Assembly (NCBI GenBank): GCA_956465555.1
Contig: OY101116.1
Span: forward strand, 310,001 to 374,000
DNA length: 64,000 nt
Reading direction: 5' to 3'
DNA from: Nitzschia sp. pyKryTriq1
Taxonomy: Eukaryota; Bacillariophyta; Bacillariophyceae; Bacillariales; Bacillariaceae
The notes under the pieces were generated by a model that saw only the letters and a program-made list of their open reading frames with translations, ran no database searches and was not told where the DNA came from. Shown here one piece after another: positions 19,951-30,402 of the stretch (the first letter of the stretch is position 1; each line of letters starts with the position of its first letter). Made by a program: the position numbers and the translations under genes.

Positions 19951-20943
19951 GCTTTGTTTGTAGTTGGTTAGCGTGGTAGTAGAGACTACATAACAGGTAC
20001 AGTCAGTGAGCTCTAGTACAGTTGAATTGCTTTGCTCCTGTAACGATATTAGTACATGCACTAGTATGTAGTCACTATTCGTAGTTTCTTCTTGCTTGGA
20101 AACTACTACTACTACTACTTTGATTGGTGCCTGGAAGTAGTATCCTCCCCGCCCGCAACTTGGAGGGACTGCTTGGTTCGTCCTCCTACTCGAATGTAGT
20201 ATGCTACTACTAGTAGAGGTTCGATAGAGAGAGGGGCTGTACTAGTACGAAACCCCAAAAGGCACTGAATGCCAACAACAACAACAACGTGACGCCCGAG
20301 AATACCAGGCACTTCTACTGTAACTGTCAACCAAAAGGAGAAGTAGAAGTCGTCGAACAAAATGATTTCGACACTGGCGTCATACGTGGTTGCGTTTCGT
20401 GCCCGCGGTCGTTCGAAAACAACGAGGCTGCTTTGTGACACCACCATTCTTCGGCGTCTACCGGTACAGTATTACGTATGTACGTGTGTACCGGTACGTG
20501 TACGTAGCGGGACCCTCAACACTCATTTTTGTTGGGCCCAAACCCTGACGTCGACAGTCGTCAACTCTAAAGAATTATCGGAATTTCACAAAGAATACTT
20601 GGTGCCCCTAATTATATTTCTCGCATGGCAGGTCCATTGTTTTCTCATAACTGCGAGTACTCGTACTTGATTGGTTCGCGCTTTCGCCTTTCGCCGCTTG
20701 ACGCTAGCTCGAGCAGCATTTTCTTTCTTTGTTAGACTGGTTCGGAACAACCGGAAGTCAGCCATCATTGTTCTTTCGTTCTTGTTTCACTTCATTCCCA
20801 TCCCTGTTTTGAGACCACAAGAGCACTGTCCGCAGTTTTGAGTATTGGTCAAAACATAAACGTACTATCACTCGGACTACTACTAGTACTAGACACTCAC
20901 CCAGCAAAGTCTATACTACTCGCAACAGCGTCAATACAACGTC
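19951..20943. other. Gene-free spacer
   Basis: No credible gene. Contains two TACCGGTA palindromes 30 bp apart (20459 and 20489) in a GTAC-rich stretch. Also has a CTACTACTACTAC run near 20103-20117 and a CAACAA run near 20275-20290. Confidence 0.5.
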
Positions 20944-21918
20944 ATGACAACCACATTGGAACAAGCACCGGCACATTTGCCAACGCCGCTCATCGGCAAC
21001 TTGAAACGCCAACAGAGTATTCAGCTGGAATACGAATTGCGGCAAATTCTGGACCAGCTGGATGACTTTCAACGAAAGGTGGAAGCATCAGATGACAACA
21101 ACCCGGCTGCTACCGAGTCGCTGAGTCAGGACCTGGAACGATTGCTCTCTCGTCTTGACATCTTCCAGCAAAAGCTAGAACAAGCCGATGAACAGGACAT
21201 GCAGTCATTGCAAGGTTTGCTCTCTCAACTTCGTCACAAAATGAACGTTGGAGAAGAGAAAGCCTCTACCTCAAGTAAACATAGCCGGCGCGCGAAACGA
21301 AGAAAATCCGCGGAACGGCAATTGGAGCTCTACCGTCGTGCCAAGGCCAGAGCGGGCTGGAATTCATTTGACTCTCCCCAAGGCATTATCCTTCAAAACG
21401 TTGTCCAGCGAAAGCAGCGGTCCAAGAGTTGGTTGACTACCATCTTTGGGGGGGACAAGACGGATATGATTCAACATGACCCTTCCGACGATGAAATCGA
21501 AGAAATGCTTAGCAAACAAGTGGATGAAAACAAATCAGAAGTACGGAAAGCTCTGCGGCGTTCCAATAAAGGTCTCAAGGACACGGTGTCACAGCTCGAG
21601 AACAAGATAAAATCCTTGGAAGACACTCACCAGGAAGAGATTGCGACGTATCAACGGGTAGTTATGAGGCTTCAACAGGAAAACATTACATTACACCTCA
21701 AAGTGGAAGAATTGGAACAGCAGCAAGTGAATGCTGCTGGTGGTGCTGCTAGCTCTATTTACCCTGAGAAACAACTGCTGTCAACATCGGCGTCATCATC
21801 CGAAAGCTCTCCTCTTTCGATGAGTCCTTCACTTCGACACACAATGAGCGCCTTGTATGAGATGGAGAAGAATCGCCATCGATCTAGTAGATCGTCACCG
21901 CCTTTGCAAATATTCTAA
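20944..21918 (+). CDS. Unknown coiled-coil protein
   Basis: Single exon, 324 aa. Two helical/coiled-coil segments are visible. The first is residues about 25-100, with heptad-like Leu/Ile in LEYELRQILDQLDDFQRKVE and LERLLSRLDIFQQKLE. The second is about 195-265, starting VRKALRRSNKGLKDTVSQLE. A basic Arg/Lys patch (about 115-135) sits between them. The C-terminal 60 residues are Ser-rich and probably disordered. No catalytic motif, signal peptide or membrane helix. The two LDxFQxKxE blocks look like an internal repeat of ~40 residues. Family not recognised; a structural or adaptor role is only a guess. Confidence 0.7.
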   Translation: MTTTLEQAPAHLPTPLIGNLKRQQSIQLEYELRQILDQLDDFQRKVEASDDNNPAATESLSQDLERLLSRLDIFQQKLEQADEQDMQSLQGLLSQLRHKMNVGEEKASTSSKHSRRAKRRKSAERQLELYRRAKARAGWNSFDSPQGIILQNVVQRKQRSKSWLTTIFGGDKTDMIQHDPSDDEIEEMLSKQVDENKSEVRKALRRSNKGLKDTVSQLENKIKSLEDTHQEEIATYQRVVMRLQQENITLHLKVEELEQQQVNAAGGAASSIYPEKQLLSTSASSSESSPLSMSPSLRHTMSALYEMEKNRHRSSRSSPPLQIF

Positions 21919-22900
21919 AGGATTATAAATGCTGTTGTATATTCCGCACTGCATTTCTGCAACACGCTATATTTTCTTTTGGACGGAAGTATAAGTCTAC
22001 TACTGTATGTAGTTTCGAACTTTTAGGCTACCTCTGCTGTTCTTTGTTCTTCGAATCATCTCTCTCTCGAACTCTTTTCTCTTCTGTCTCTACTAGAGAT
22101 ACTCTACTACTCTCTAGAGAGTAGAGTAGAGATAGAATACTGCTACTAGTCTACATTTTCCTTTTTCTTGTTCTTCCATTCTCGCGGCATCATTATTATT
22201 TTTCAGCAGCGTCAAGAGAACGGTAGCGAACCCATGAGAGCAGTCTTTCTCATGATGACGCCAATGACGCACGACGAACATGCGGCAGGCTGGCGTGGAA
22301 ACGGACGAAGTAAGGACGTCATTGAAAAGAAGCAGAGCGTCCAGCGCGTCCAGCCAAGGGTCCAGCGTCCAGTTCAAAGTTCAATCCATCCAGTCGAGAG
22401 AATGCTAGAGTCCTGGGAGTCGTTTTTTTTAGTCCTACGTATTCGTGATTGACACCAAGATTCCTCATTCCAACGCAAAAGTGATGCATTTTGGATGGAA
22501 GATGGAATCCGAACCAATCTCTGATCGAAGATAGGCTTGGCGGCCATTCATGCTACCATTGAAAAATTCCAGCGCGGATCGATGCAATGCCCCATCTCTT
22601 CTCTTCGTCGTCGCGTGCTGCAAATGTTCGATGCCAACATGCCAACCAACTGCCGCGGGATCATCCTCCATCGGTTGGGAAACGTAGTTCCATTATTGTT
22701 CTGTAGATCATTGGACTGCGGTTTCGAGTATCGTCTATTAACCAGAGAGAGAACTCGCAGTGAACCTTTGTGTCGTTGGTGGGGTTCCGTTGCTTGGTGC
22801 TTGGCTTTAGTGGTGGTTGTGCTGGAGTGGCAGTTGGAACTGCTCTTGGAATTGTTCTTTTTCGAAAACCAAGAGCCGACACCCATCATAGACACTTACA
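21919..22900. other. Gene-free spacer and probable 5' region
   Basis: Contains an imperfect inverted repeat of CTACTCTCT/AGAGAGTAG around 22100-22135. A 134-codon frame at 22537-22941 starts with TTG and overlaps the next gene, so it is not accepted. Probably promoter and 5' leader of the helicase-associated-repeat gene. Confidence 0.45.
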
Positions 22901-25900
22901 ATGACCTCCAAAATCACAGCCGCCACACCCACGACGCCTAACCCAGCTCCAACAGCACCTGCTGCTGCTGTTGCTGCGAGTACCAGCACGAGTACCGCAG
23001 CAGCAGCGCTTCCGGCGAGAAGACGCCGAGATTCGAGTGATGATTTCGGCGCAGCAGGATCGTTGGGAAGTATTGGGGGCAGTGAAGTAGGGAGCAGTGT
23101 GGCGAGTGGTGGTGCGAATTCCACAAGTGCAAAAGATCAACATCAACAACAACATCAACAACAACATCTACCTCAGCAAGCGCTGTCGCCGCCTCCCGTA
23201 GCAGCAGTAGCAGTTGCGGCGAGCAGCACTACAACGACAACAGCGACGCCTGTGAAACCACCGGCATCGGCAGTGGATGCTACTCCCACTACCAAGAATA
23301 CCCGAAGCGAGGCCAAAAGGGACGGCGATGGTAGTAGTAGTAGTGCCACTGAGTCTAAAAAAGTGGCTGCTACAGCGACGATACCTGCCGAGGAGGCAAA
23401 GGCGGCCGGAGCGGCAACCACAACCTCTACGACAGCAGATATTGGTAACACCCGAACTACCAGCACTGCCAGTTCACCGCCCCTGTCGAGACGGCCCTTT
23501 CGAAAACGAAAAGGATCGGTCGATTTTACCTTATCCCTGGAGGACATACCCGACACGCCCACTGGCAACATTTCTTTGACAAGTAGAGTAGGAGGGATGA
23601 GCAGTAGCCTGATACGATCCACCATGGATGCTCTTCCGTCAGTCGATGCCTTGCCATCCCTCATGATGGATGGAAACACTGCAACTTCAGCAGCAGCAAC
23701 GACTCGTATGGGATTACGTCCCAAGAATCGGAGTGATTCGGCTTCGTCTACATCGGTCGGTGGTGGACGATTGCGGTCATCCACGATTGGTGGTGGAATC
23801 AGTCTTGAACGGCTCGATGCCTTGGGAGAAGAAGCCCGGGCGGCCGCGGCGAGAATTCGAGGTGACTCGATTGCCAATAGTAGTGGTGGTGGCGGCGGTA
23901 TCTTACTATCCACCTCCTCGCGCAAAGGAAGTACGTCCGAGCACAGTAGAAATTCAAGTAGTCATGGGACTTATACATCACAAAGTCATCGGATGTTGTT
24001 GGAAGCATTTATGGGAGGAGATGATCATGACCATGAACATAACCAACACCATGATCACGATCACGACGACCACGAGGATCACGACGAGGATCATGACGAG
24101 GATCATGACGAGGATCATCATGAGGATCATCATGACGATGATGACGACAATGAAAGTTTGGTGGATTCTCAAGCTGCGGAACAAGCAGAGACACATGAAA
24201 TGCAAAGAGAAGAACGGTTAGGGAGTTTTGATGTACGGGATCGACTGGGGAGTTTCGATGTTAGAGATCGGTTGGGGAGCTTCGATGCAACAAGGGATAG
24301 ATTAGGGAGTTTTGATGCGACGCATGATCGGATAGAAAGTTTTGGTGTACGACGAGAACGATTAGAGTCGTGGGGTGGCATGTCCGATTTGTCGATCCCA
24401 GTTCCCGACACTTCTGGAATTGACTCACTGATTGGAGGCGGGAGTGGTGGTGGTGGAGGAGGAGGAGGAACGAATCACGTCTCGGCTATCGCTGCGGATA
24501 TTTATTCTTCCCTCGCCAACGATTTGACAGCCGCAGCCAATCCCGATGGTGGCGAATCCATTTCCTCCTTCTTAGTTAGTGACGAAAAGATACCCACCAA
24601 GATCAACATGACTCGCGACCGACTCAACTCGGTCAACTCAAACGCTACCGATCCTTCGATTTCTCAACTACCTACCGAAGATGAAATACCTTCGGAAATT
24701 CAAAAGTTTGTCAGGGCAGCCATGGCCTCAGTGGGAGATCAACTGGCTGGGATTGCCATAGCGGCTACGGAAGCCGCCAACAAAGAAGGAGAGGATCAGT
24801 CGGAACTTAGCAGCACGGCGTCCCCCATGATTGGAGCTGCCTCGGATACTGGATCAAAATCCGCCTCCTGGACACATCGGCCGCGATCATCGTCACTCAC
24901 AGTTGGCATGGATATTGCTGTCGACTACGACGCTGTGGCCGCGGCTGTCAATGCCGCCGAAGCCGCAGCAGGAGCCATTGACTTGGCTACGTTTGCTCAC
25001 AGTGCGGCCTCGGTTTCTTCTAGTGTAGGTTCCAAAACGAATCTCAAACGTAAGCGACCACCACTTCCTATGAAAAATTCCAAGAAATCAAAAACATCCT
25101 CGGTAACCGGGACCACGAAGAATTCTCAATCCGCAAAAGAGACGCCCAAGAAACCGTTGCATATTGAATTGCCTCCAATACCCAAATCAAAGATGGATGA
25201 AAGGGACATGGAAATTATTCGAGAACGAGCTCGTGCCGCGGCGGGCTATGTACCTCCTTCCAAGCAGAATGGCGACAAAACTTCCTTGCCACCCAAGAAG
25301 AAGGTCAAGCTCGAAAATCTCAACACTCCCAATATGAAGCCATCGGCTGGATATGCAACACCCCGAACTACCAATTCCGCACTTTCTCACAAGTCTGTGA
25401 TGTCAACTCCCTACACTCCGGCAACGACTTGTACTCCCGGATCGGCCAAGTCAACTGCGTCGAAAGGTCAATCGAGTCAAAAATGGGATAGCATGCTGGA
25501 CTGCCTTCTTGAATTTATCCAAGATCGAAAGAAGGAGGACATCGAGGGCTTGACGGATCAGGAAAAGAAAGATTGGGTGTGGGATGGTAACGTTCCTACT
25601 ACTTACAAATCAAAAGACGGAAAGGCCTTGGGCCGTTGGGTCAACAACCAAAGATCCGCCAAGAGCAAGGGAGTTCTCAAGGGAGACCGAGAGAAGCGCT
25701 TGGTGGACGCTGGGTTGAAGTGGAGTGTATTGGCCTCGAATTCTTGGAACGAAATGTTGGATGAATTACGAATCTATGTCAACGATCACACCAAGAATGG
25801 CAGAAAGTGGGATGGAAATGGTAAATCTTTTGCAACGTGATACGGCACAACAATCATGAACTTTTCACTCACCCATGTTGCTCTCTTTTTGTGTAAAAAG

Positions 25901-27186
25901 TGCCGACCAATTATCGAATCAAGACGAAACCTGGTGTTGCCATAAGGGATGACGAGGACAAAAATTTGGGCCGATGGGTAAATCGTCAGCGAAGTCTCTA
26001 TCAAGCGGGCAAGCTTAGAAAAGACCGACAAGTGGTACGTTGCAGTGAAACTAAGAAGTGGCTCTACGAGTCTCGATATATGTGATGTTCCTGACACGAT
26101 CTTCTTGTTCCAGGCTCTCGAAAAAGTTGGTTTGAAATGGTCCATGCTGGCAACGACATCTTGGGATTCCATGTATGACACGCTCGTAGAGTACGTGGAG
26201 GCAAAGGTAAGCGAAGATTTCAAGGCTGCTGTGATATTTTTACAGTCGAAACGATGCATGCTAACACACAAGCTGGTGCTTTATTTTCTATGATAATGTA
26301 GACGAAGGATGGAAGCGAATGGGATGGCAATGTGCCCGCCAACTACCGAACCTCGGACAATCCTCCGCGCGCGCTGGGTAGATGGATTAATCGTCAACGA
26401 TCTGCCTATGGCAAGGATAAGATTAAAACAGAATGCATCGACAAGCTGAATAAGATTGGTTTGAAATGGTCGGTCCACGAAAGGCGTACCAGCACCTCGT
26501 CTGCGGATGCTGTGCCGAGCAATGTTATTAGCGGAAGTGACGCTGCTCCTTCCCCCGTTCCCTCGGAACTATTAAGCAATGGCAATATGGAGAGTGGGGA
26601 GAGTTCGAAGCCAAAGGAAGACACCGAGGAAGAGGAGAAGAAATCTTCCGAGCCGGCAGCTACCACCGATAGTGAGACACCGGAAAAGACAGTACATCAG
26701 GAGGGATCCAGTACTGCAGCTGACCAGCGCAGTGACGAATTGCAGAAAGAGACCAAAGAATCCGACGAGACGACGACAAGCCCAGATTCAGTCAAGTCTT
26801 CAGATCCGAAAAGTAACTCAGGTGTTACCGATATCGCAACACAGGATGAGTCCAAAAAGGAAGCTACTACCAAGGTTTCTAAGAGTTCGGAGACGAACCC
26901 AAAAAGCAACACTGAGGAGGAGGAGGATGCGACGAAGGCAAAAAGTAACAAGGATGCCATTGATATTGATGGTGGAACACCGAAAGTTACTAACGGCGGG
27001 TCTAACGAGGCAGCAGCCCCGGAACCATCATCCAAGCTGGCTTCTGAGAATCTGGAGACTGATCCGAAAGGCGAAATCACTGATGTCACAGGAGAATCAG
27101 AGACTTTGAAGACGGATGCGAAAAGCAACACAACAACCGACGATGGCGAGCAAAATCAACCTGCAACCGAGCCGAAAGACAAGTAA
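22901..27186 (+). CDS. Large protein with three helicase-associated (HA) repeats
   Basis: Four exons (22901-25820, 25901-26034, 26114-26206, 26302-27186) give 1343 aa. Residues 1-375 are Ala/Thr/Ser-rich and probably disordered. About 376-412 is a His/Asp run. About 430-490 holds five or six copies of RDRLGSFD-like octamers. Three helicase-associated units follow from about 860: each has a Trp-rich helix, WDGNVPxxY, LGRWxNxQRS and GLKWS. The first is KWDSMLDCLLEF, the second SWNEMLDELRIY, the third SWDSMYDTLVEY. The C-terminal ~225 residues are acidic and repetitive. HA domains usually flank helicases, but no helicase motif is present; diatoms have many such stand-alone proteins, often suspected to bind nucleic acid. 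Basic KRKRPP and KKSKTSS patches suggest a nuclear location. Function inferred only. Confidence 0.85.
23997..24380 (+). repeat. Coding repeats: His/Asp run and RDRLGSFD octamers
   Basis: Within the HA-repeat gene. GATCATGACGAG units (12 bp) encode alternating His and Asp/Glu. They are followed by ~30-bp units encoding (R/E)RLGSFDV/AT. The last two units are diverged (DRIESFGV, ERLESWG). Such arrays change length easily. Confidence 0.8.
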
Positions 27187-27367
27187 TTAATTAATTGAAA
27201 TTTGTTAATAGGACTTGTTTGTGAAAGGCTGTTTTACTCTTTTAGCTTTTTACTCTTGTCTAGTAGCGTATTTTGTTGCTTTGCGTCGGTAGCCATATGC
27301 TATAATATGAAGTACTGATGGTACTTCCGCTCGAGGAGACTGGGTCGTCTTTTCTTCAAATACTCTC

Positions 27368-28036
27368 TTACAAATTGTTCACGGCCCAAATACCAAAGGC
27401 AATGGTCAATGCCACACCTCCAAAAGAAAAGATAAGAATGGGTGCATCTCCTCCGTCCAAGGTAGTTCCAACTCGATCCCCAACTTTCTTCGCGTAACGA
27501 CGACGGGGTCCCGAGCATTGGGGGCAGCGGAATCCAGGGCCTTGCTCTTCAAAGTACATTCCAGCGCATTCTTGCTGTAGTCATCATGATAAAATATAAT
27601 AAAATGTAATAATCACATGAGAGAAAAGAAAGAACGAAAGAAAGAAAGTGGCAACGGTAAAGAAAAAAGAAAACAAAAACGAGGTGAGAACCAGTTCATG
27701 TGGTTGTATCAGGTGTTATCCCACCATTGATTCATTCATTCGTGTTTGTTTGTTTGTTTACTGTTTACGCACACGATTGTAAATGTATCCACAATCCTTG
27801 CAGACCCATTCTCCTTGCCAGTATTTTTCGTCTTCTTCTGGTTGTTGCTCCTTCGATTTTCGGTTTCCAAAGACATTCAAGCTGGTCGTCGTCGATGATG
27901 ACGATGATTTGGCGATGGAGGATGGTGCAAGGCTGGTGGTGGTGACCACCGCGGAGGGTCGCACCGAAAATGCCTGGGTGGTGGATCCAGCAAGGCAGAT
28001 GATCGCCACGATCAAAGAGAGGAGAAACGACTTCAT
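27368..28036 (-). CDS. Plastid-targeted membrane-anchored rubredoxin (RBD1-like)
   Basis: Two exons, 28036-27773 and 27574-27368, give 156 aa. The N-terminus is a signal peptide (MKSFLLSLIVAIICLAG) with an AF at its likely cleavage site (TTQAFSVRP), then a Ser/Thr-rich transit-like stretch, as in diatom plastid preproteins. The rubredoxin fold shows both metal-binding pairs, CKDCGYIYN and CPQCSGPRRRY; the intron falls between them. A C-terminal transmembrane helix (ILIFSFGGVALTIAFGIWAV) anchors it, as in the thylakoid rubredoxin RBD1, which in plants and algae is needed to assemble photosystem II. The spacing between the Cys pairs includes an extra Cys (QECAGMYF). The exon junction was chosen for frame and GTGCGT donor. 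Confidence 0.85.
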
Positions 28037-28579
28037 GATTGGCAAATTGGAGGGTAGAAGAGAGAGTGTTGTAGGTAATATAGGATCGAGAATTGTAACG
28101 ACTGTCTGTATAATGTGGCGACGGAAGATTTGACAATTCGCTTTGTTGTCCGGCCTACGTGTTTGCTTTTGCCATCCAAAGATATTATGCTGGCGGGGGG
28201 GGGATGGGCAACAAAAAGCTCTACAGTACAACAACAAACAACAAAACGACGACACCTGGATGACTTGCGTCATCGCCATCAAATCAAAAAGTGGGGGAAG
28301 ATTTCGCCGCAAAATTGGGGCGTCGGCTGGCGAAGTGTTCGAGTTTGTTCGTCTGTCTGTCCTGCGCGGCGTCGCATCCACGGCCGCAATGCGTCCAAAC
28401 TTTTACTCACATACCTTGCTCACACGTCCGCTCTCTCCTCCACCACTCTCATCGTCTCCATTACTACTACTGTACCGGTACGAACACATCTCTCTCTAGA
28501 GCTACCGGGAGAGTACTGTCTAATAGAGTCCCTCTCACAACATACGCCTACCGATAGTAATAATAATAGTGATAATAAT
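28037..28579. other. Divergent promoter region
   Basis: Shared 5' region of the rubredoxin (-) and RPRD1-like (+) genes. A TACCGGTA palindrome (28473-28480) lies 99 bp before the plus-strand ATG. Reading frames here start without ATG and were rejected. Confidence 0.5.
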
Positions 28580-30011
28580 ATGTCTTCTTGGGGCCCCAAA
28601 TTAGAAAAGAAACTGAACGCACTGGCGGACGGTGCTTCCAAAGAGTCGATGCAAACGCTGGCCAACTGGGTGGGCTTCAATCGAAAACACGCGGCAGTCT
28701 TTAGCAAAACCTTTAGTGACGCCTTGGTAGGGACCACGACGGAGACGAGACAATGGTTGTACTGGCAAGTCTTGAGTGAAGTCTTGTTGGCGAATGGTAA
28801 CGATGGAAATACCGAAAAATGGGAACGAGCATCCGATTTGCGAACGACCTTGGGGGAAGCTGCGGTCGTTCCGGCGTTGGAAGGGTTGGGGGCACGGGCC
28901 TTGACGGACAAGATTGAAGGCCTGTTGAAGCAGTGGGACAACAGCAATGTGTTTGGAGGTCCCACACTCGTGGGGCAGATTCGAAGACTGTTGACTTCTA
29001 CTTCTAGTGCTACTGCTGCGCGAGGAAAAAATTCTACGGAGGAAGCCCCTGCTGCTCCGCAAGCCGAAGCTCCGGCTACCAAGATTGCCCCAGCAGAAAC
29101 ACAAGAATCGTCACCACAAGAGGAGTTCACAGCAGCTGGTACTGCTGCTACTACTACTAGTAGTAGTAGTAGTCCGGGCAAGACGTCCGAACCTCCGGAA
29201 CAATCATCAGCCACGGCAGCATCCCCCATCCATCGGCGCAATTCCTCGTCCTCGGTGGGGTCGGGGGGCAAACATCATCAGCATCGAAATTCCGTCTCGT
29301 CACTGACAGGAGTCGAAATCGAATACGATTTTGACAGCAAGGTGAGTGATTATATTCATAGTATGATCAGTATTCAGTATTGTATTGCATGCCACAGTAT
29401 TCCTGCCGTCGCTCAGCCTCTCACCTACACTCTTGCACTGCTCTCGATTCCTTCCTTCCTTCCTTCCTTCCGTCTCAACTTATTATTCTACTTTTCTTAT
29501 TGTTGCTCAGAATGTTCCACTAGGCGTGGTCGATTCCAGAGAGTTTCTTGACCCTTGCACCGCCGTCGCTACCTTACAGATTGCCCGCGACGTGCGGAAC
29601 GATGCGTCGGTCCAGCTCAATAGTTTGTTTATCAATCTTCCCAAGGATATTGTCGAAAAGGCCGAAAGTATTCAAAAGGGAGAGAGTAAGGTGGAAGACT
29701 TGGACGCCGGCACGATTCAGGATTATTCCATTCGAATGCCGACAGAATTGTTGGAACTCGATCTCGGAGAAGAATACCAAAGTATCATTACGCTCCAGGA
29801 TATTGTGCGCAAACAACGAGCGGCACGGGAGAAATTGATCTATCTGCTGCTGAAATCGAGATGTCAGTTTGGATCTCAAGAAGCCGCCAAGCAATTCATG
29901 GAACTCGAGGCGACTTCACAAAAACTCAAAAAGCGCAAACAGTTGTTGATCGATGCGTTAGAATTGGAAGGACTGGATGCCGATTTGGCGGATACGACGA
30001 CGGATTTTTAA
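28580..30011 (+). CDS. CID-domain protein, RPRD1/Rtt103-like
   Basis: Two exons (28580-29341, 29511-30011) give 420 aa. Residues 1-135 match an RNA polymerase II CTD-interacting domain: an opening LEKKLNALADGASKESMQTL, the RKH of helix 2 (NRKHAAVFSKTF), WLYWQVLSEVLL, and the closing LLKQWDNSNVFGGPTLVGQI. A Ser/Ala/Pro linker (about 135-240) follows. The second exon is helical, with coiled-coil heptads at the C-terminus (LEATSQKLKKRKQLLIDALE), as in RPRD1 proteins, which dimerise there. Family members bind the phosphorylated polymerase tail and help recruit phosphatases or termination factors. The start ATG at 28580 was preferred because the frame upstream lacks domain sequence. Divergence is high, so the subfamily is uncertain. 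Confidence 0.75.
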
Positions 30012-30402
30012 AAATCGCTCAAGAATCTACAACCGTTGACATGGTACCACCAACCTCCCGGCGAGAGTATCGGTGACACGGATGCCAAACGGCAACGAGT
30101 CGACTAAATAAAAATCATGATGATCATAACAAAACTAGAAAAAGTCTCCAATCTTTGTGTCCGTGATTGTTTTAGAAGTTCTTTCGGACGACTAATATAG
30201 CTCGACTTCTACTACTAGGGGCTATGCGTATTCCATCTACAGTACGGTAGGTGGGTGGCCAATAGCGACCGATAATCCTCTCGTGTCGAAATTCTCGAAT
30301 GCTGCTCCTGGTGCCATCCTCGCTGCGCTCATGATGGATTATGTGTAGGAAGGACGAGCATGAATACAAGAATTATTGTTTTGGTTATTAAATAGGTTAT
30401 TA
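30012..30402. other. Convergent intergenic region
   Basis: Between the 3' ends of two convergent genes. Contains AATAAA-like signals (near 30107, AATAAAAATC) and nothing that looks coding. Confidence 0.5.

Noticed and set aside
22537-22941. 134-codon frame upstream of the HA-repeat gene
   Set aside because: Starts with TTG, overlaps the true ATG, and looks like leader sequence.
23173-23925. 250-codon minus-strand frame
   Set aside because: Antisense to the Ser/Ala-rich part of the HA-repeat protein.
24050-24380. Regular repeats that could suggest a CRISPR-like array
   Set aside because: They are in-frame coding repeats of a eukaryotic protein, without unique spacers.
28420-29271. 283-codon minus-strand frame
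   Set aside because: Antisense to the CID-domain gene, which has real domain matches.
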